A stretch of 64,000 bases of DNA from Kiritimatiellota bacterium B12222 (GTDB lineage: Bacteria; Verrucomicrobiota; Kiritimatiellia; SS1-B-03-39; UBA6053). The notes beneath the pieces are model-generated. The model was not told where the DNA came from. It did no database searches and saw only the letters and a program-made list of their open reading frames with translations. The translations under genes and the position numbers were made by a program. Shown one piece after another: positions 33,914-42,992 of the stretch (position 1 is the first letter of the stretch; every line of letters starts with the position of its first letter). The stretch is from positions 930,001-994,000 of the forward strand of contig CP120722.1 in assembly GCA_029719485.1 (NCBI GenBank). Reading direction: 5' to 3'.

Positions 33914-36280
33914 ATGAAGAAGACCTTAGATGTATTTCCACTTTCTGCATTCGGTTTTATCCGTCACTGGTTGATGGCCGGTCCTGGTGTGTCGCGTTAT
34001 GAGGGTCCGGCATTATCGGATGATGATCTGCGGAAGCGAGTATTGACTGATGCACCCGGTGAAGCACCTGCGTGGGGAGAGTTGGGCGAAGCTGGACCTT
34101 CGGACTCTCAGTGGTCACTTTACAATCCCGGACGAAACGAGTTTGTCGAATTTTCGAAATTTTATCACGCACCTACTCAGGTAGAGATTTGGGCGGAGAC
34201 CGAATTACAGGTTCAGAAGTCTGGAGATTATGCTGCCCAGTTTTGGGTGGCGGGTGCTGCAGATTTATGGGTGAACGGGGAATGGACCCAGCGGGTGAAC
34301 GTGACCCGCTATCATCAAAGCCCGGCTTCTGAACCCCTGAGTCTTCGGTTGCGAGAGGGGGTGAATCGTTTGCAAATCCGTTATCAGGTCATGGGCTTAC
34401 GCGATACCCGTACCTTATGGGGGATTCGGTTGGATCCGCAGGTGGATGTACACATACAGTTGCCTGGTGTGACTGGATTTCGGCAGGTGTTGGATTGGCT
34501 CGACGGTGTGCGCCCTTGTGCTCCTTCACGTGTACAGTCCGAAGGCTGTGCCCCAGAAGGGGTGAAGGTAGACTTAGGACATGGGAATGAAATGCCTTGG
34601 CCGAAGGGCGCATGCGATTTCATTTTTCCGGATCCCCCTGCTGATACTTTTCAGGTACAGGTGAGCTGTCAAGGGATGCTGTTGAGTCGATGTTTTGAAC
34701 TCCCTGGCAATTGTCCTGCGCCGGAACATCATGAGGATCGAAGAGTGGCCTTGCTTGAATCTGCGGCCCGTATGGGTGTTGATGGGCAAGCGTCTCCTGG
34801 ATTAAATGCCATTGCTCATCCAGTGTTGGCCCGACGACTATTGGGAAAAGGAGACTCTAAAGATGGAGATGTTATTCGCGAAGCGTTAGCCTTGGTGAAT
34901 CAACGTGTGGACTGTGCTGATTTTATTTTGGCTACGTTATTGCGGATGGAAAAACTGGAGTTGACTAGGGCCGAGGAGTCTGCATTGCTTCGGGAGACCT
35001 GTTTAAACTTTCGGTATTGGACGGATGAGCCGGGATCGGATGCCATGTGTTTTAACAGTGAAAATCACAGTCTGTTATTTCACGGCTGCCAATTGTTGTC
35101 GGGTTTGCTTTATCCAGATGATCGCTTCACAAATTCGGGTCGAACCGGAAAAGAGCAGGCTGAGATTGCCCGCAATCGTATCTCCGACTGGCTTGATCAT
35201 ATTGAGGCTCATGGATACATTGAGCACAACAGCAGTATTTATATTGGCATCACGATGGGTGCGATGCTGAATGTGTTGGATTTTGGAAAGGACCCCGTAC
35301 TAACGGAACGATTGCAAAAACAGATCGACTACGTCCTGAAAAACTTGGCACTGCATTACTTCAAAGGAGGAGTGATTAGTCCGCAGGGTCGGGTGTATCG
35401 AAATGTGTTGTATCCTGAGGCCTCCTCTACCATTCATTTGTTGGCGAGTGTTACAGACACGGTTTCATTTTCTTCTCCCCTCCATCCTCATTTGCATAGT
35501 GTGTATGGATTGTGGACCACCTTTTTAAGCAGTTCTCCTTCCTGTAAACCTGTGACTAATCTGGATGCGATTTGCGAAGCTCCCGTATCCTGTGTTTCGC
35601 AACAGGGAGGCATGAAGATCCATCTGCATAAAACAGATTCCTATGTATTAACTTCGGTGGAGATTCCTGAGTGGAATGGAAGCGTGAAAGTTGAGAGTGA
35701 ATACACGCCCGGATATTTTGGATACCAACAACATCTTTGGCAAGCGTCTTTGGGTCGGGGCTGTCATGTGTTTGTGAATCACCCTGGGGGATTTTTTGAT
35801 GGCACCTTATCACGTCCCGGGTATTGGTATGGCAATGGGGTGACTCCTCGTATTCGTCAGGAAAAAGATTGGGTACAGGCGATTTATGTTATTCCGGATG
35901 GGGAAGATGTGAATGCAGAACGTCCAGATTTCATGGATCCCAATCCCCATGCCATTCCTTTCACGCATGGGCATTGGCCTTCGGATGTATTTAGCCAAGA
36001 AATATGTAGCACCCATTGGCGATTTGGATTGTATGATCAAGGATTGGTGGGGCTGTGGTGTTCAGAGCCCTTGTTGCCATATGACGATGTGCTGACCGGA
36101 CGTGAAGTACGTGCCCTCGGGTATCGCTCGGCGTGGTTATTGATCTGTGGAGAGTTGTCTGCGTACGGATCCTTGGAGCATTTTGCAGAAGTGTGCCAGC
36201 TGCGTGAACCCCGATTCGAAAAAGAGAGCGCTATATTAATGATGAGGGGCGAAAACCCCACGCGATGGGGCGAAATTTAA
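33914..36280 (+). CDS. Large cytoplasmic protein of unknown function, probable toroid-fold glycan enzyme
   Basis: A 788-residue protein with no signal peptide. The first 250 residues form a beta-sandwich-like region (FWVAGAADLWVNGEW, LRLREGVNRLQIRY) similar to galactose-binding-type modules. The central part is helical with FNSENHSLLFHG, FTNSGRTGKEQAEIARNRISDWLDHIEAHGYIEHNSSIY (residues about 375-450), a pattern of (alpha/alpha)6 toroid carbohydrate enzymes, where Asn-Glu-Asn-His is a plausible active-site run. The last part is beta-rich. No named GH or PL family is claimed. It starts 90 bp after the exported GH gene on the same strand and may continue its degradation product inside the cell. 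The terminator at 36363 ends the unit. Confidence 0.68.
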   Translation: MKKTLDVFPLSAFGFIRHWLMAGPGVSRYEGPALSDDDLRKRVLTDAPGEAPAWGELGEAGPSDSQWSLYNPGRNEFVEFSKFYHAPTQVEIWAETELQVQKSGDYAAQFWVAGAADLWVNGEWTQRVNVTRYHQSPASEPLSLRLREGVNRLQIRYQVMGLRDTRTLWGIRLDPQVDVHIQLPGVTGFRQVLDWLDGVRPCAPSRVQSEGCAPEGVKVDLGHGNEMPWPKGACDFIFPDPPADTFQVQVSCQGMLLSRCFELPGNCPAPEHHEDRRVALLESAARMGVDGQASPGLNAIAHPVLARRLLGKGDSKDGDVIREALALVNQRVDCADFILATLLRMEKLELTRAEESALLRETCLNFRYWTDEPGSDAMCFNSENHSLLFHGCQLLSGLLYPDDRFTNSGRTGKEQAEIARNRISDWLDHIEAHGYIEHNSSIYIGITMGAMLNVLDFGKDPVLTERLQKQIDYVLKNLALHYFKGGVISPQGRVYRNVLYPEASSTIHLLASVTDTVSFSSPLHPHLHSVYGLWTTFLSSSPSCKPVTNLDAICEAPVSCVSQQGGMKIHLHKTDSYVLTSVEIPEWNGSVKVESEYTPGYFGYQQHLWQASLGRGCHVFVNHPGGFFDGTLSRPGYWYGNGVTPRIRQEKDWVQAIYVIPDGEDVNAERPDFMDPNPHAIPFTHGHWPSDVFSQEICSTHWRFGLYDQGLVGLWCSEPLLPYDDVLTGREVRALGYRSAWLLICGELSAYGSLEHFAEVCQLREPRFEKESAILMMRGENPTRWGEI

Positions 36281-36362
36281 GACCCAGAGGAATAGATGAA
36301 GGTTCGTCGGTCGGATATTCTAATGAGAAGTTGACTGAGAAGATTCGCCTTCTCCTCCCCCC

Positions 36363-36394
36363 AAAAAAAAGCCCCCTGTAGAGGAGGCTTTTTT
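36363..36394. terminator. Bidirectional terminator
   Basis: AAAAAAAAGCCCCCT and AGGAGGCTTTTTT pair around a GTAG loop, with A and T tracts on both sides. It separates the plus-strand gene ending at 36280 from the minus-strand gene ending at 36414. Confidence 0.8.
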
Positions 36395-36413
36395 ATTCAT
36401 GATGGTGAGTGAT

Positions 36414-37199
36414 TTAGCGTTTACGTCGGCGCAGAAGAGCAAGGCTACCAGCGCTAAGAATCACAATACCCATCATAGCTAAGGTTCCTACTTCAGGAAT
36501 GACTGCAGGAGGATTTCTGAATTCAAACATGAAAAGAGCTACATCATCATGTGCCAAGGCAAAGTTAATTTCTTGTGAGGTGGAAAGGGTAGACACCGCA
36601 AACTCTGGGTCGTAAAACTCTGCATTTCCTTCCCCAATAAACCCCGTGTAACCTGGGGGGAGATCCTTGTGGGAAGTCAGTTGGGTCGCACCATAAAGGA
36701 TAGAGTCATCAATATCATCATTTTTAACAGAATACACTTGGTCGTAGTCAATATCTAAAGAGGTTAACAAAATCCCAGGTGTAAAAGGCGTGGTTAACGC
36801 TTCGTCCTCATAGAAACTAAAGGACATATTTGCAGTCCACGCAGATTTACTATCAGGGGAAATGTAGATCGATAAAGTTCCTGAATCGGTTAAGCCTTGG
36901 CTATTTACGGTTTGGGTAACCATTAATGAGTCTTCTCCAACCGTAAGAGATCCACTTACGCTATTCATATTCACACTCATGTAGCGCTGCACCCCATCCA
37001 CTAAAATACCAAAACGCCCCACTTCACCTAAAGCGAATGTAGTGGTGTTATCTTTGGTGCCAGAGCCGGAGATGACTGCAGTGGTTCCTACGGTGTCGGA
37101 TACAATAGAATCTATTACGACGTTTGCTGGAGCGGACCAAAGCTGTGGAGCGATGATGCAAATGCCAGTATAAGTTATTAATGTTTTCAGAATGTTCAT
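36414..37199 (-). CDS. PEP-CTERM-like secreted protein
   Basis: A 261-residue protein with a signal peptide (MNILKTLITYTGICIIAPQLWSA), a body rich in Ser/Thr/Asp (DYDQVYSVKNDDIDDSILYG) without recognised domain, and a tail IPEVGTLAMMGIVILSAGSLALLRRRKR. The motif has Val instead of Pro-Ser after Glu, so it is an atypical PEP-CTERM variant, but the hydrophobic segment and basic end fit. Surface location is probable. No ribosome site precedes ATG 37199. It stands apart from the operator-controlled set at 19-24 kb. Confidence 0.78.
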   Translation of the reverse strand: MNILKTLITYTGICIIAPQLWSAPANVVIDSIVSDTVGTTAVISGSGTKDNTTTFALGEVGRFGILVDGVQRYMSVNMNSVSGSLTVGEDSLMVTQTVNSQGLTDSGTLSIYISPDSKSAWTANMSFSFYEDEALTTPFTPGILLTSLDIDYDQVYSVKNDDIDDSILYGATQLTSHKDLPPGYTGFIGEGNAEFYDPEFAVSTLSTSQEINFALAHDDVALFMFEFRNPPAVIPEVGTLAMMGIVILSAGSLALLRRRKR

Positions 37200-37363
37200 G
37201 GCTTGTTTTTATTTAGTTTTTCCTAAGAGAAAAGGAGATGTGACTTCGCATCGACCTACAAGGTACTCCTCTGGATTCAATACCTGTTTCTGAAATTTTG
37301 TCTCAAAAAGCGTCCGCTTTCTTGATGTGACAATACTGTAAGAATTTGCTTAACAGCTAAGCG

Positions 37364-37486
37364 TTAATGAGGTGTGAAACTGTCTGTACTGAGGCTTGAA
37401 TCTCCCAAATCCACAAACAGATCAACTGCCCATGCTTGCGCCTGAGCAGACCAGATGGGTAGGATGCTATTCAGTCTGATCGCGAC
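37364..37486 (-). pseudogene. Possible remnant of a secreted protein N-terminus
   Basis: In the 300-bp gap between 37199 and 37504 a 40-codon open stretch without start codon reads SILPIWSAQAQAWAVDLF and then VDLGDSS, which looks like the end of a signal peptide and the beginning of a mature protein of the PEP-CTERM type, then a stop. It may be a decayed gene fragment or chance. Nothing else was seen in this gap. Confidence 0.2.
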
Positions 37487-37503
37487 TTAAAGGTTTGCCC
37501 TTC

Positions 37504-37968
37504 TTACCATTTGAGCATGATGCCGATGTTTCCGGTTACGCCATCAAAATCATTGTTCTCTGCATCTTGAGCACGTACTTCAGCCATGAGACCAAACCAA
37601 ACAAAGGTGATTTCTAGTCCTAATTGGGCGTAGAGAGTTTTCATATCTTCGTAGCTTGGCCGAGTACTGTCGACAAGGGTATAACCAACTCCTACACCCG
37701 CATAGGGGGAGATCATGAAAGGGAGGCGGAGATTGAGGGAGATGTCAAAAGGATAAAGCGTGGTATCTGAATCATCCATCTCGACGTTTCCGCCATGAAT
37801 TTCAATAGAGCCTACAGAGAGAAAGGTCGATTTGAGTCTACCGCCATAACCACTGCCTTCTCCTGCGCTATCCGTATTCATGTAGCTTGCGTAGGCACTT
37901 AGGCTTGAATCCGCAATGAGAGGGAGCGAGCAAAGAAGGAAAATGGTCAGAAGGTAAAGTTTTTTCAT
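37504..37968 (-). CDS. Outer-membrane beta-barrel protein (small)
   Basis: A 154-residue exported protein. Signal peptide MKKLYLLTIFLLCSLPLIA is followed by alternating beta strands (GRLKSTFLSVGSIEI, PFMISPYAGVGVGYTLV, GLEITFVWFGLMAEVRA) and ends in GNIGIMLKW, with an aromatic last residue as in outer-membrane proteins. The size suits an eight-stranded barrel of the OmpA/OmpW-like type. It stands alone; the function is unknown. The gene is followed towards 37486 by a short non-coding stretch without clear terminator. Confidence 0.8.
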   Translation of the reverse strand: MKKLYLLTIFLLCSLPLIADSSLSAYASYMNTDSAGEGSGYGGRLKSTFLSVGSIEIHGGNVEMDDSDTTLYPFDISLNLRLPFMISPYAGVGVGYTLVDSTRPSYEDMKTLYAQLGLEITFVWFGLMAEVRAQDAENNDFDGVTGNIGIMLKW

Positions 37969-38040
37969 AAGAGGAAGCCCTGTGGAGGGATTCTCTTTGT
38001 AGGGGAGCTCTACGGCGGGATCAAGTTCGAATGAGCAGGA

Positions 38041-38631
38041 TTAGGGTTTTCCTGATTGGGTGGGGGGCTCTACGGTTAAAGAGGCGTCAGAGCGTTTTTG
38101 AATGGGAATCATCACTTCTGCTTGTTTCCATGCCGAAAGTTTGAAGGGGCCATCCCAATAGACCGCAATGGGTTCGCCGACAACAATCCATTCGGCTTCA
38201 TTTTCAGTTAACCAACTTTCGAGTTGAGCAAGGTGGCGATCGTAATTTTTTTGTGAATATTTTCCGTTATAGCCTATGCTCACCACAGATTGTTCGGGTA
38301 AGGGAATGATTTGTACAGATTCGGTACTTTCATCCGCTTTTTTAATTTCTGGTTCAGATATCAGAAAACGCATGGCACCGGGATCGACATCTACGATCAC
38401 AGGTGTGGTCATGGAAATATCTTTATCCGAAATATAGCGAAAAAGCTTTCGAAACATCTTGTTGTCTTTTTCAAAGTAGTTTCCATCTTCGCGGGCCTCA
38501 ATCGCAGTCATGGCGGGAAGGGTTTTGACTTCAATCGTCCCTTTGGGTGTTTGAGTCATCGATTGTTCGTAGGCTGGCAGGGTGAAGGGGAATATGGCGA
38601 GGAGGGTAAGAAGGGGCGTTTGTGTTTTCAT
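38041..38631 (-). CDS. SOUL-family heme-binding-like protein, exported
   Basis: The start is put at ATG 38631 (MKTQTPLL), giving a signal peptide (LLTLLAIFPFTLPAYE); the longer frame from 38733 would place it internally. The 196-residue protein then shows the SOUL/HBP pattern: PKGTIEVKTLPAMTAIEARE, FRKLFRYISDKDISMTTPVI near residues 55-75, and a C-terminal EWIVVGEPIAVYWDGPF. SOUL proteins bind heme or act as carriers; the exported form here suggests a periplasmic location. It is divergent from the DUF2306 membrane protein gene at 38782. Confidence 0.85.
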   Translation of the reverse strand: MKTQTPLLTLLAIFPFTLPAYEQSMTQTPKGTIEVKTLPAMTAIEAREDGNYFEKDNKMFRKLFRYISDKDISMTTPVIVDVDPGAMRFLISEPEIKKADESTESVQIIPLPEQSVVSIGYNGKYSQKNYDRHLAQLESWLTENEAEWIVVGEPIAVYWDGPFKLSAWKQAEVMIPIQKRSDASLTVEPPTQSGKP

Positions 38632-38781
38632 ACAAACAAAACGTATGGAGATCGAAATCCTTACATCCGAATAATTCACTTGAGACAACTTTTGCTGGAT
38701 CAGATAATCACGGTGAAGATTTTTACCAAACATTTACAACTCTATGACATATTAAAGCGGGTAAGGTGCTAAAGAAAAAGG

Positions 38782-39483
38782 ATGCATACGAAAGCCATTC
38801 TTTACACACTCTTTTGGACCCTTGTTTTGGGATTAACCGGGTTGTTGCTTTGGAACAGTCGGGGATATGTAAGCGATCCCGAAACTGTTTATTTTTTTAG
38901 AGAACGGATCGATACATCACCTGAGGTATGGAAAAGTATCTTAATTCCTCATGTGATGGCAGGTATGATTTGTTTACTTGCTGGGCCTTTGCTGTTTCTT
39001 CCCTTGATTAAAAATGGGCGGGTTCATGCGGGGCTAGGAATACTGTATGCGTTAAGTACCTTGGGGGTGATGTTGCCTACGGGAATTTGGCTTTCCTTTT
39101 ATGCGCATGGGGGATGGATAGGTCGCTTAGGATTTTTGATTACTGGGAGTGGGATGTTCGTGGCCACGATCCTTGGATTATGGGCCTTACGAGATCTGCA
39201 AATTGTTAGCCATCGGCACTGGATGATGCGCAGTTATGCCTTAGCGCTCTCGGCTCTCTCTTTTCGAATCGTGTACGTAACTGGGTACACCTTGGGTCTT
39301 TCATATGAGGTCAATTATCCTCTTAGCACTTGGCTCAGTACTGTCATTAATCTTGTGGTCGTTGAAATTATGATTCGACGATCTGCCACCCTAAACCCTC
39401 ATCCTCATGGAGAACGTCCTGATGAAAAAAATCATATCCCTCACACTCATGTGTCTCTTCCCGTTGTTTCTGTCCGCCAGTGA
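38782..39483 (+). CDS. DUF2306-type multi-pass membrane protein
   Basis: A 233-residue protein with six hydrophobic segments. Segment 2 contains IPHVMAGMICLLAGPLLFLP, and HRHWMMRSYALALSALSFRIVYV near residues 152-175 carries the His-x-x-H-W-M-x-R-x-Y...R pattern of the DUF2306 (cytochrome b561-like) family, whose His residues may bind heme. The last 30 residues are polar and His-rich. A AAAGGA site precedes ATG 38782. It is next to an exported SOUL heme protein and overlaps 39422-39817, so a link to heme or redox handling is plausible. Confidence 0.82.
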   Translation: MHTKAILYTLFWTLVLGLTGLLLWNSRGYVSDPETVYFFRERIDTSPEVWKSILIPHVMAGMICLLAGPLLFLPLIKNGRVHAGLGILYALSTLGVMLPTGIWLSFYAHGGWIGRLGFLITGSGMFVATILGLWALRDLQIVSHRHWMMRSYALALSALSFRIVYVTGYTLGLSYEVNYPLSTWLSTVINLVVVEIMIRRSATLNPHPHGERPDEKNHIPHTHVSLPVVSVRQ

Positions 39484-39817
39484 AGAAATGTCAGATCAAG
39501 ATCGTGCGCAACAGTTGGTTGAAAAAGAAATTTTACAGCCGATGGAAGCGAAGGAAGGAACGGCTCAGAAATTTTCCCGAAGACTTCTGATGAAACCCTC
39601 ATGCACATGGGGAGTGGTGCTTAAAAATGGACTGCGCTCTTTTACCGTGCGTACACCACTCGGAAGTCAATATTTGGGTCTGTATGAAAAAGAGACCGGT
39701 ACGCTTTATCTCCTGAATGCAGAAAGTAAAATTTTTGTATTGGCCGCAGATCATCCTTACTTTGAGCAGGTGAAAAATTCTATTCTGCTACCAGAGGAGC
39801 ATCCATCCGTTCCATAA
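39422..39817 (+). CDS. Small exported protein of unknown function
   Basis: The start is ATG 39422 (MKKIISLT) with GGAG eight bases before it; it lies inside the 3' end of the DUF2306 gene, in another frame, by 62 bases, so the two are probably co-transcribed. The 131-residue product has a signal peptide (MKKIISLTLMCLFPLFLSA) and a mature part of about 110 residues (QKFSRRLLMKPSCTWGVVLKNG...SQYLGLYEK) with no recognised domain. Its 3' end overlaps the convergent gene 39780-42857 by 38 bp. Confidence 0.7.
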   Translation: MKKIISLTLMCLFPLFLSASEEMSDQDRAQQLVEKEILQPMEAKEGTAQKFSRRLLMKPSCTWGVVLKNGLRSFTVRTPLGSQYLGLYEKETGTLYLLNAESKIFVLAADHPYFEQVKNSILLPEEHPSVP

Positions 39818-42800
39818 TAGATCGGTAGTGAATCGATTGTTTGCAGGCCGGGGGTAAGGCGTCGATGACGGCGTTGAATTCCTGTATATGATCAGGATAG
39901 GTTGACTGTAATCGCGAGAAAATTGGGGCCGAAAGTTCGTAGAGTTTGGCCCTAGAAAATTCAGGGTCTGCGAGTTCTTCGAGGAGTTGATGATACTGTT
40001 GCAATGCAATTTCGGGATCCTTGAAGTTGGCAAATCGATAGAGAATTTCTTTCAGGTGGTAGACCGGTATCTCGGGGTCTTCGGAAGTAAATGCTTTTGC
40101 AAGTAAGCTTTGAAAGAAGCTGAGTCTTTCCTGATCAAACTCTCTTAACAAGCCGATTTGTCTTAGGGTGGTTTTCTCGGGATCTGTTTCATAACTTTGC
40201 TGGAGAAATAATAGATTTTGCAAACGCTCGGCGGGGTCGGGACTGATGGACGCGAGGCAAAAGGCTTTCCGATAGGTCATGGTCCCTGCTCGCACCGGAA
40301 GCGCCCGAACCTGATCGGTTAATGCTGACGCCTCTTGGCCCATCTTTGCGATCACCCATAAAAGAGAATTTTTAGTGGAGCTGGTTACGGTGGGAGAGAA
40401 CAGGAGCGATTCTAATTGAGGTAAGGCGCTGCTGGGAAGTTTATCAAATCCGGTCAGGTTGCTACAGACTGCATTGATGACCTTCGGAGAAGGTGATGTC
40501 AGGAGCTTCATCAAGCTTGGGCCTGCAAGCTCCCAACTTTTCGGATTATCATAATATAAGTCGCTCAATTTATATATGCCGTAGCCACTGCTAAACATTT
40601 CAGGGAATTGAGGGTGGAGATATCGGAGTGCCGTCAGTTTGTTTTGTGAGGTATCAAAGGTGGCAAAGAGTTCGGCGATTTGTTTATATTTTTCTTTCGT
40701 TGACGCAGCAAAGAGTTGGGTCAGTCGGTCGGGGTTGAAAGGGGAAAGGTCGGGTTCCTGATTAACAATGATGAGTGCTTTGATGAGGGTGGCGAGCTGT
40801 TCCGGATGGGCTTGGTGTTGTAACTGTTGATCAATGGGGTCCTGCCATGCAGGGTTATGAGCGTCGATGAGTAAGCCCAAACTGAGCAACGGAATTTGGG
40901 GCGCATTGGGTTGGGACAAACGGGTTTCAAGCTGGGGCAAAAAGACTCGAAAACGTGGACCTATTTTCCACAGCGGAAAATCAAAGAGATCGTCCTGTTC
41001 TGCACATACGAACTCGAGGAGCGCATTGAACCAGGTTTCCGTAGGTATTTCCTCCTGATGAAGTCCTGCAATAAGAATGGCTTCTTGGTTTTCGGATGAA
41101 AGGGTGTCGGAGTGAAGTGCTGACTCTAACTTTTGGAACAGCAACGCACGGGTCTGTGCGGGAAGTTCTGGGTTTTTACTGAGCAGGCATGCGAGTTGAA
41201 TGGTGCCTGGAGAGAAAGGGGTTTGGGTAAACAGGTGGTTTAAGTTGGTTTGATTTTCGTGATAAAAGTTGAGAAGTAAGTTTGATCGATCCAGCTCATA
41301 ACTTTCATTCATGGCTTGGGGTAAAAACAAAGAACTCTGCTTGGATTTCAGTTTGTCCATGATGGCGATTTTCTTTGCCAACAGCCCTTGGCGGTCTGCA
41401 TCCGGATGAGCAATCAAGGCGTACCAGAGTTCGCTGAATTTAGGATAATACAAAGCTTCGAAAGTTGAAAATCCAAAGAGCAGGTCTATGCACTGAGCCC
41501 GAGTGTCGGCATCTCCATTTTTTAAGACATAAGAGAGCGCTGTCGAATAGTCCGAAAAATCTTTTTCAATGTTGGATGCATGTTTTTGGAAGGTTGAAAT
41601 GATGATTTTGGGCGAGAGGTTTAGTTTTTCTACTCTCCAAGCCAACACGGTTTCCGCTCCATTTCGAATCTCATAAACCCGTTCCCATGCGAGGTCTATT
41701 TCTCCTCGTTCGGGTTCGTACTGCAGGGAGTCTATCAAGACCATGGCATAGAGATCCCACAACCAGATGTACTCAATTTCATTGAGTTGATTTAAAATAA
41801 AGTCAGGAAGAGCGGTATGCAAATCCGGTCTGCGTTTGGCGAGTTGTTGTAGGAAAAAGCCTTGAAGGGTTTGACGGTTCATGAGGTCAAGGAGTTCGTC
41901 TGTGGTTAAGGGACTCATTTTCTCAAACAGAAACTCATATAAAGTATCGCCCAGATTTTTCATGCCTTCGCGGTTCATGAGTTGATAAGCCAACACAGGG
42001 GTGATGGGGGCGAGTGGATCGAATGCCACTTCAGGTGCTTCACGGGGTTGGTCATAAATACGTTTTAATTTCAGAGTCAGGTCCTGCTCGCTCATCTTTC
42101 CTCGAAATTCTTTTTCGACCAGTTGATCGATGTAATAACTGTGGCGGTTCTCTGAATTGACCAGTGGATAGTAGCTGCTGAAATCTTCGAAGAGGAGCAT
42201 GCGTAGGGTGCCTATGACACGCGCTCGATTTTGATCTGTGAGTAGCCAGGCCATGAAAGGCTCACGGGTGCCGGGAATGGAGAGATACTGGTGGGTGAAA
42301 CGATAGAATTCTTCAAGGTGATCTTGAGGATTTTTTGATTGAAAAATGGCTTCGTCTTGGCGTTCAAAGATTCGGGTGTAGCGGTCTTGCTCTTGGAGGA
42401 TAATGCTGGGGTCCACTTCATCACAGGCCATCAGAAACTGCACGACGGAAACATCTCCTTCGGGCGTATCGGTCTTGAGAAGGTTGGTCAGAATTTTTTT
42501 GCAGCGCATGTTGATTTCAGGATCGGAGGCGTTTGCCTTTTGGAAGGCGATGACCTCCTCGCGAATACTTGCTCCCATGCCGCTAAGGGCTTGGGTGGCT
42601 TGTACGCGATCGCTGTATGTTTCTGCTCCCAGTTGGGTGAGCAGGGGCTGCACTTTTTGTAGCTTCAGAGCATGTCGCTGTTGCAGGATGGACAATGCGT
42701 CCGCTTGTTGCTCTAGTAATGCAGGAATGACCTGTTGATCTCCAGTGAGCAAGTGGTTCATGAGGGAATTCAGAGAGTTGCTCTCTGCATGGAGATGAGA

Positions 42801-42857
42801 GCGTACAAAACAGAGCATGAAGAGAGTACAACAGCAAAGGGAACGAAATAAAGGCAT
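39780..42857 (-). CDS. Giant exported protein, helical-repeat type
   Basis: A 1025-residue protein with a signal peptide (MPLFRSLCCCTLFMLCFVRSHLHA). The remaining chain is almost entirely helical with HEAT/ARM-like pairs such as LLTQLGAETYSDRVQATQALSGMG (residues 70-94) and KVINAVCSNLTGFDKLPSSALPQLESLL near 815; exact repeat boundaries were not assigned. No catalytic motif is seen. It may be a periplasmic or surface scaffold. It resembles 47337-50186 in size, export signal and helical nature, although the two do not align clearly by eye. The gene stands alone on the minus strand; a divergent AsmA-like gene begins at 42993. Confidence 0.72.
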   Translation of the reverse strand: MPLFRSLCCCTLFMLCFVRSHLHAESNSLNSLMNHLLTGDQQVIPALLEQQADALSILQQRHALKLQKVQPLLTQLGAETYSDRVQATQALSGMGASIREEVIAFQKANASDPEINMRCKKILTNLLKTDTPEGDVSVVQFLMACDEVDPSIILQEQDRYTRIFERQDEAIFQSKNPQDHLEEFYRFTHQYLSIPGTREPFMAWLLTDQNRARVIGTLRMLLFEDFSSYYPLVNSENRHSYYIDQLVEKEFRGKMSEQDLTLKLKRIYDQPREAPEVAFDPLAPITPVLAYQLMNREGMKNLGDTLYEFLFEKMSPLTTDELLDLMNRQTLQGFFLQQLAKRRPDLHTALPDFILNQLNEIEYIWLWDLYAMVLIDSLQYEPERGEIDLAWERVYEIRNGAETVLAWRVEKLNLSPKIIISTFQKHASNIEKDFSDYSTALSYVLKNGDADTRAQCIDLLFGFSTFEALYYPKFSELWYALIAHPDADRQGLLAKKIAIMDKLKSKQSSLFLPQAMNESYELDRSNLLLNFYHENQTNLNHLFTQTPFSPGTIQLACLLSKNPELPAQTRALLFQKLESALHSDTLSSENQEAILIAGLHQEEIPTETWFNALLEFVCAEQDDLFDFPLWKIGPRFRVFLPQLETRLSQPNAPQIPLLSLGLLIDAHNPAWQDPIDQQLQHQAHPEQLATLIKALIIVNQEPDLSPFNPDRLTQLFAASTKEKYKQIAELFATFDTSQNKLTALRYLHPQFPEMFSSGYGIYKLSDLYYDNPKSWELAGPSLMKLLTSPSPKVINAVCSNLTGFDKLPSSALPQLESLLFSPTVTSSTKNSLLWVIAKMGQEASALTDQVRALPVRAGTMTYRKAFCLASISPDPAERLQNLLFLQQSYETDPEKTTLRQIGLLREFDQERLSFFQSLLAKAFTSEDPEIPVYHLKEILYRFANFKDPEIALQQYHQLLEELADPEFSRAKLYELSAPIFSRLQSTYPDHIQEFNAVIDALPPACKQSIHYRSIMERMDAPLVAE

Positions 42858-42992
42858 GGGCGTTCAGGGTGGTGGGGGAGACAAGGTCAGAGCATAAGTT
42901 AATAGCTCTTTAAAACAGAGCTCAAGGAATATTCTTCGGTTTTCAGGAGCTTCCCTATTGATCATCTGTTAATTGCTTCTTAGTGTGCGGGC

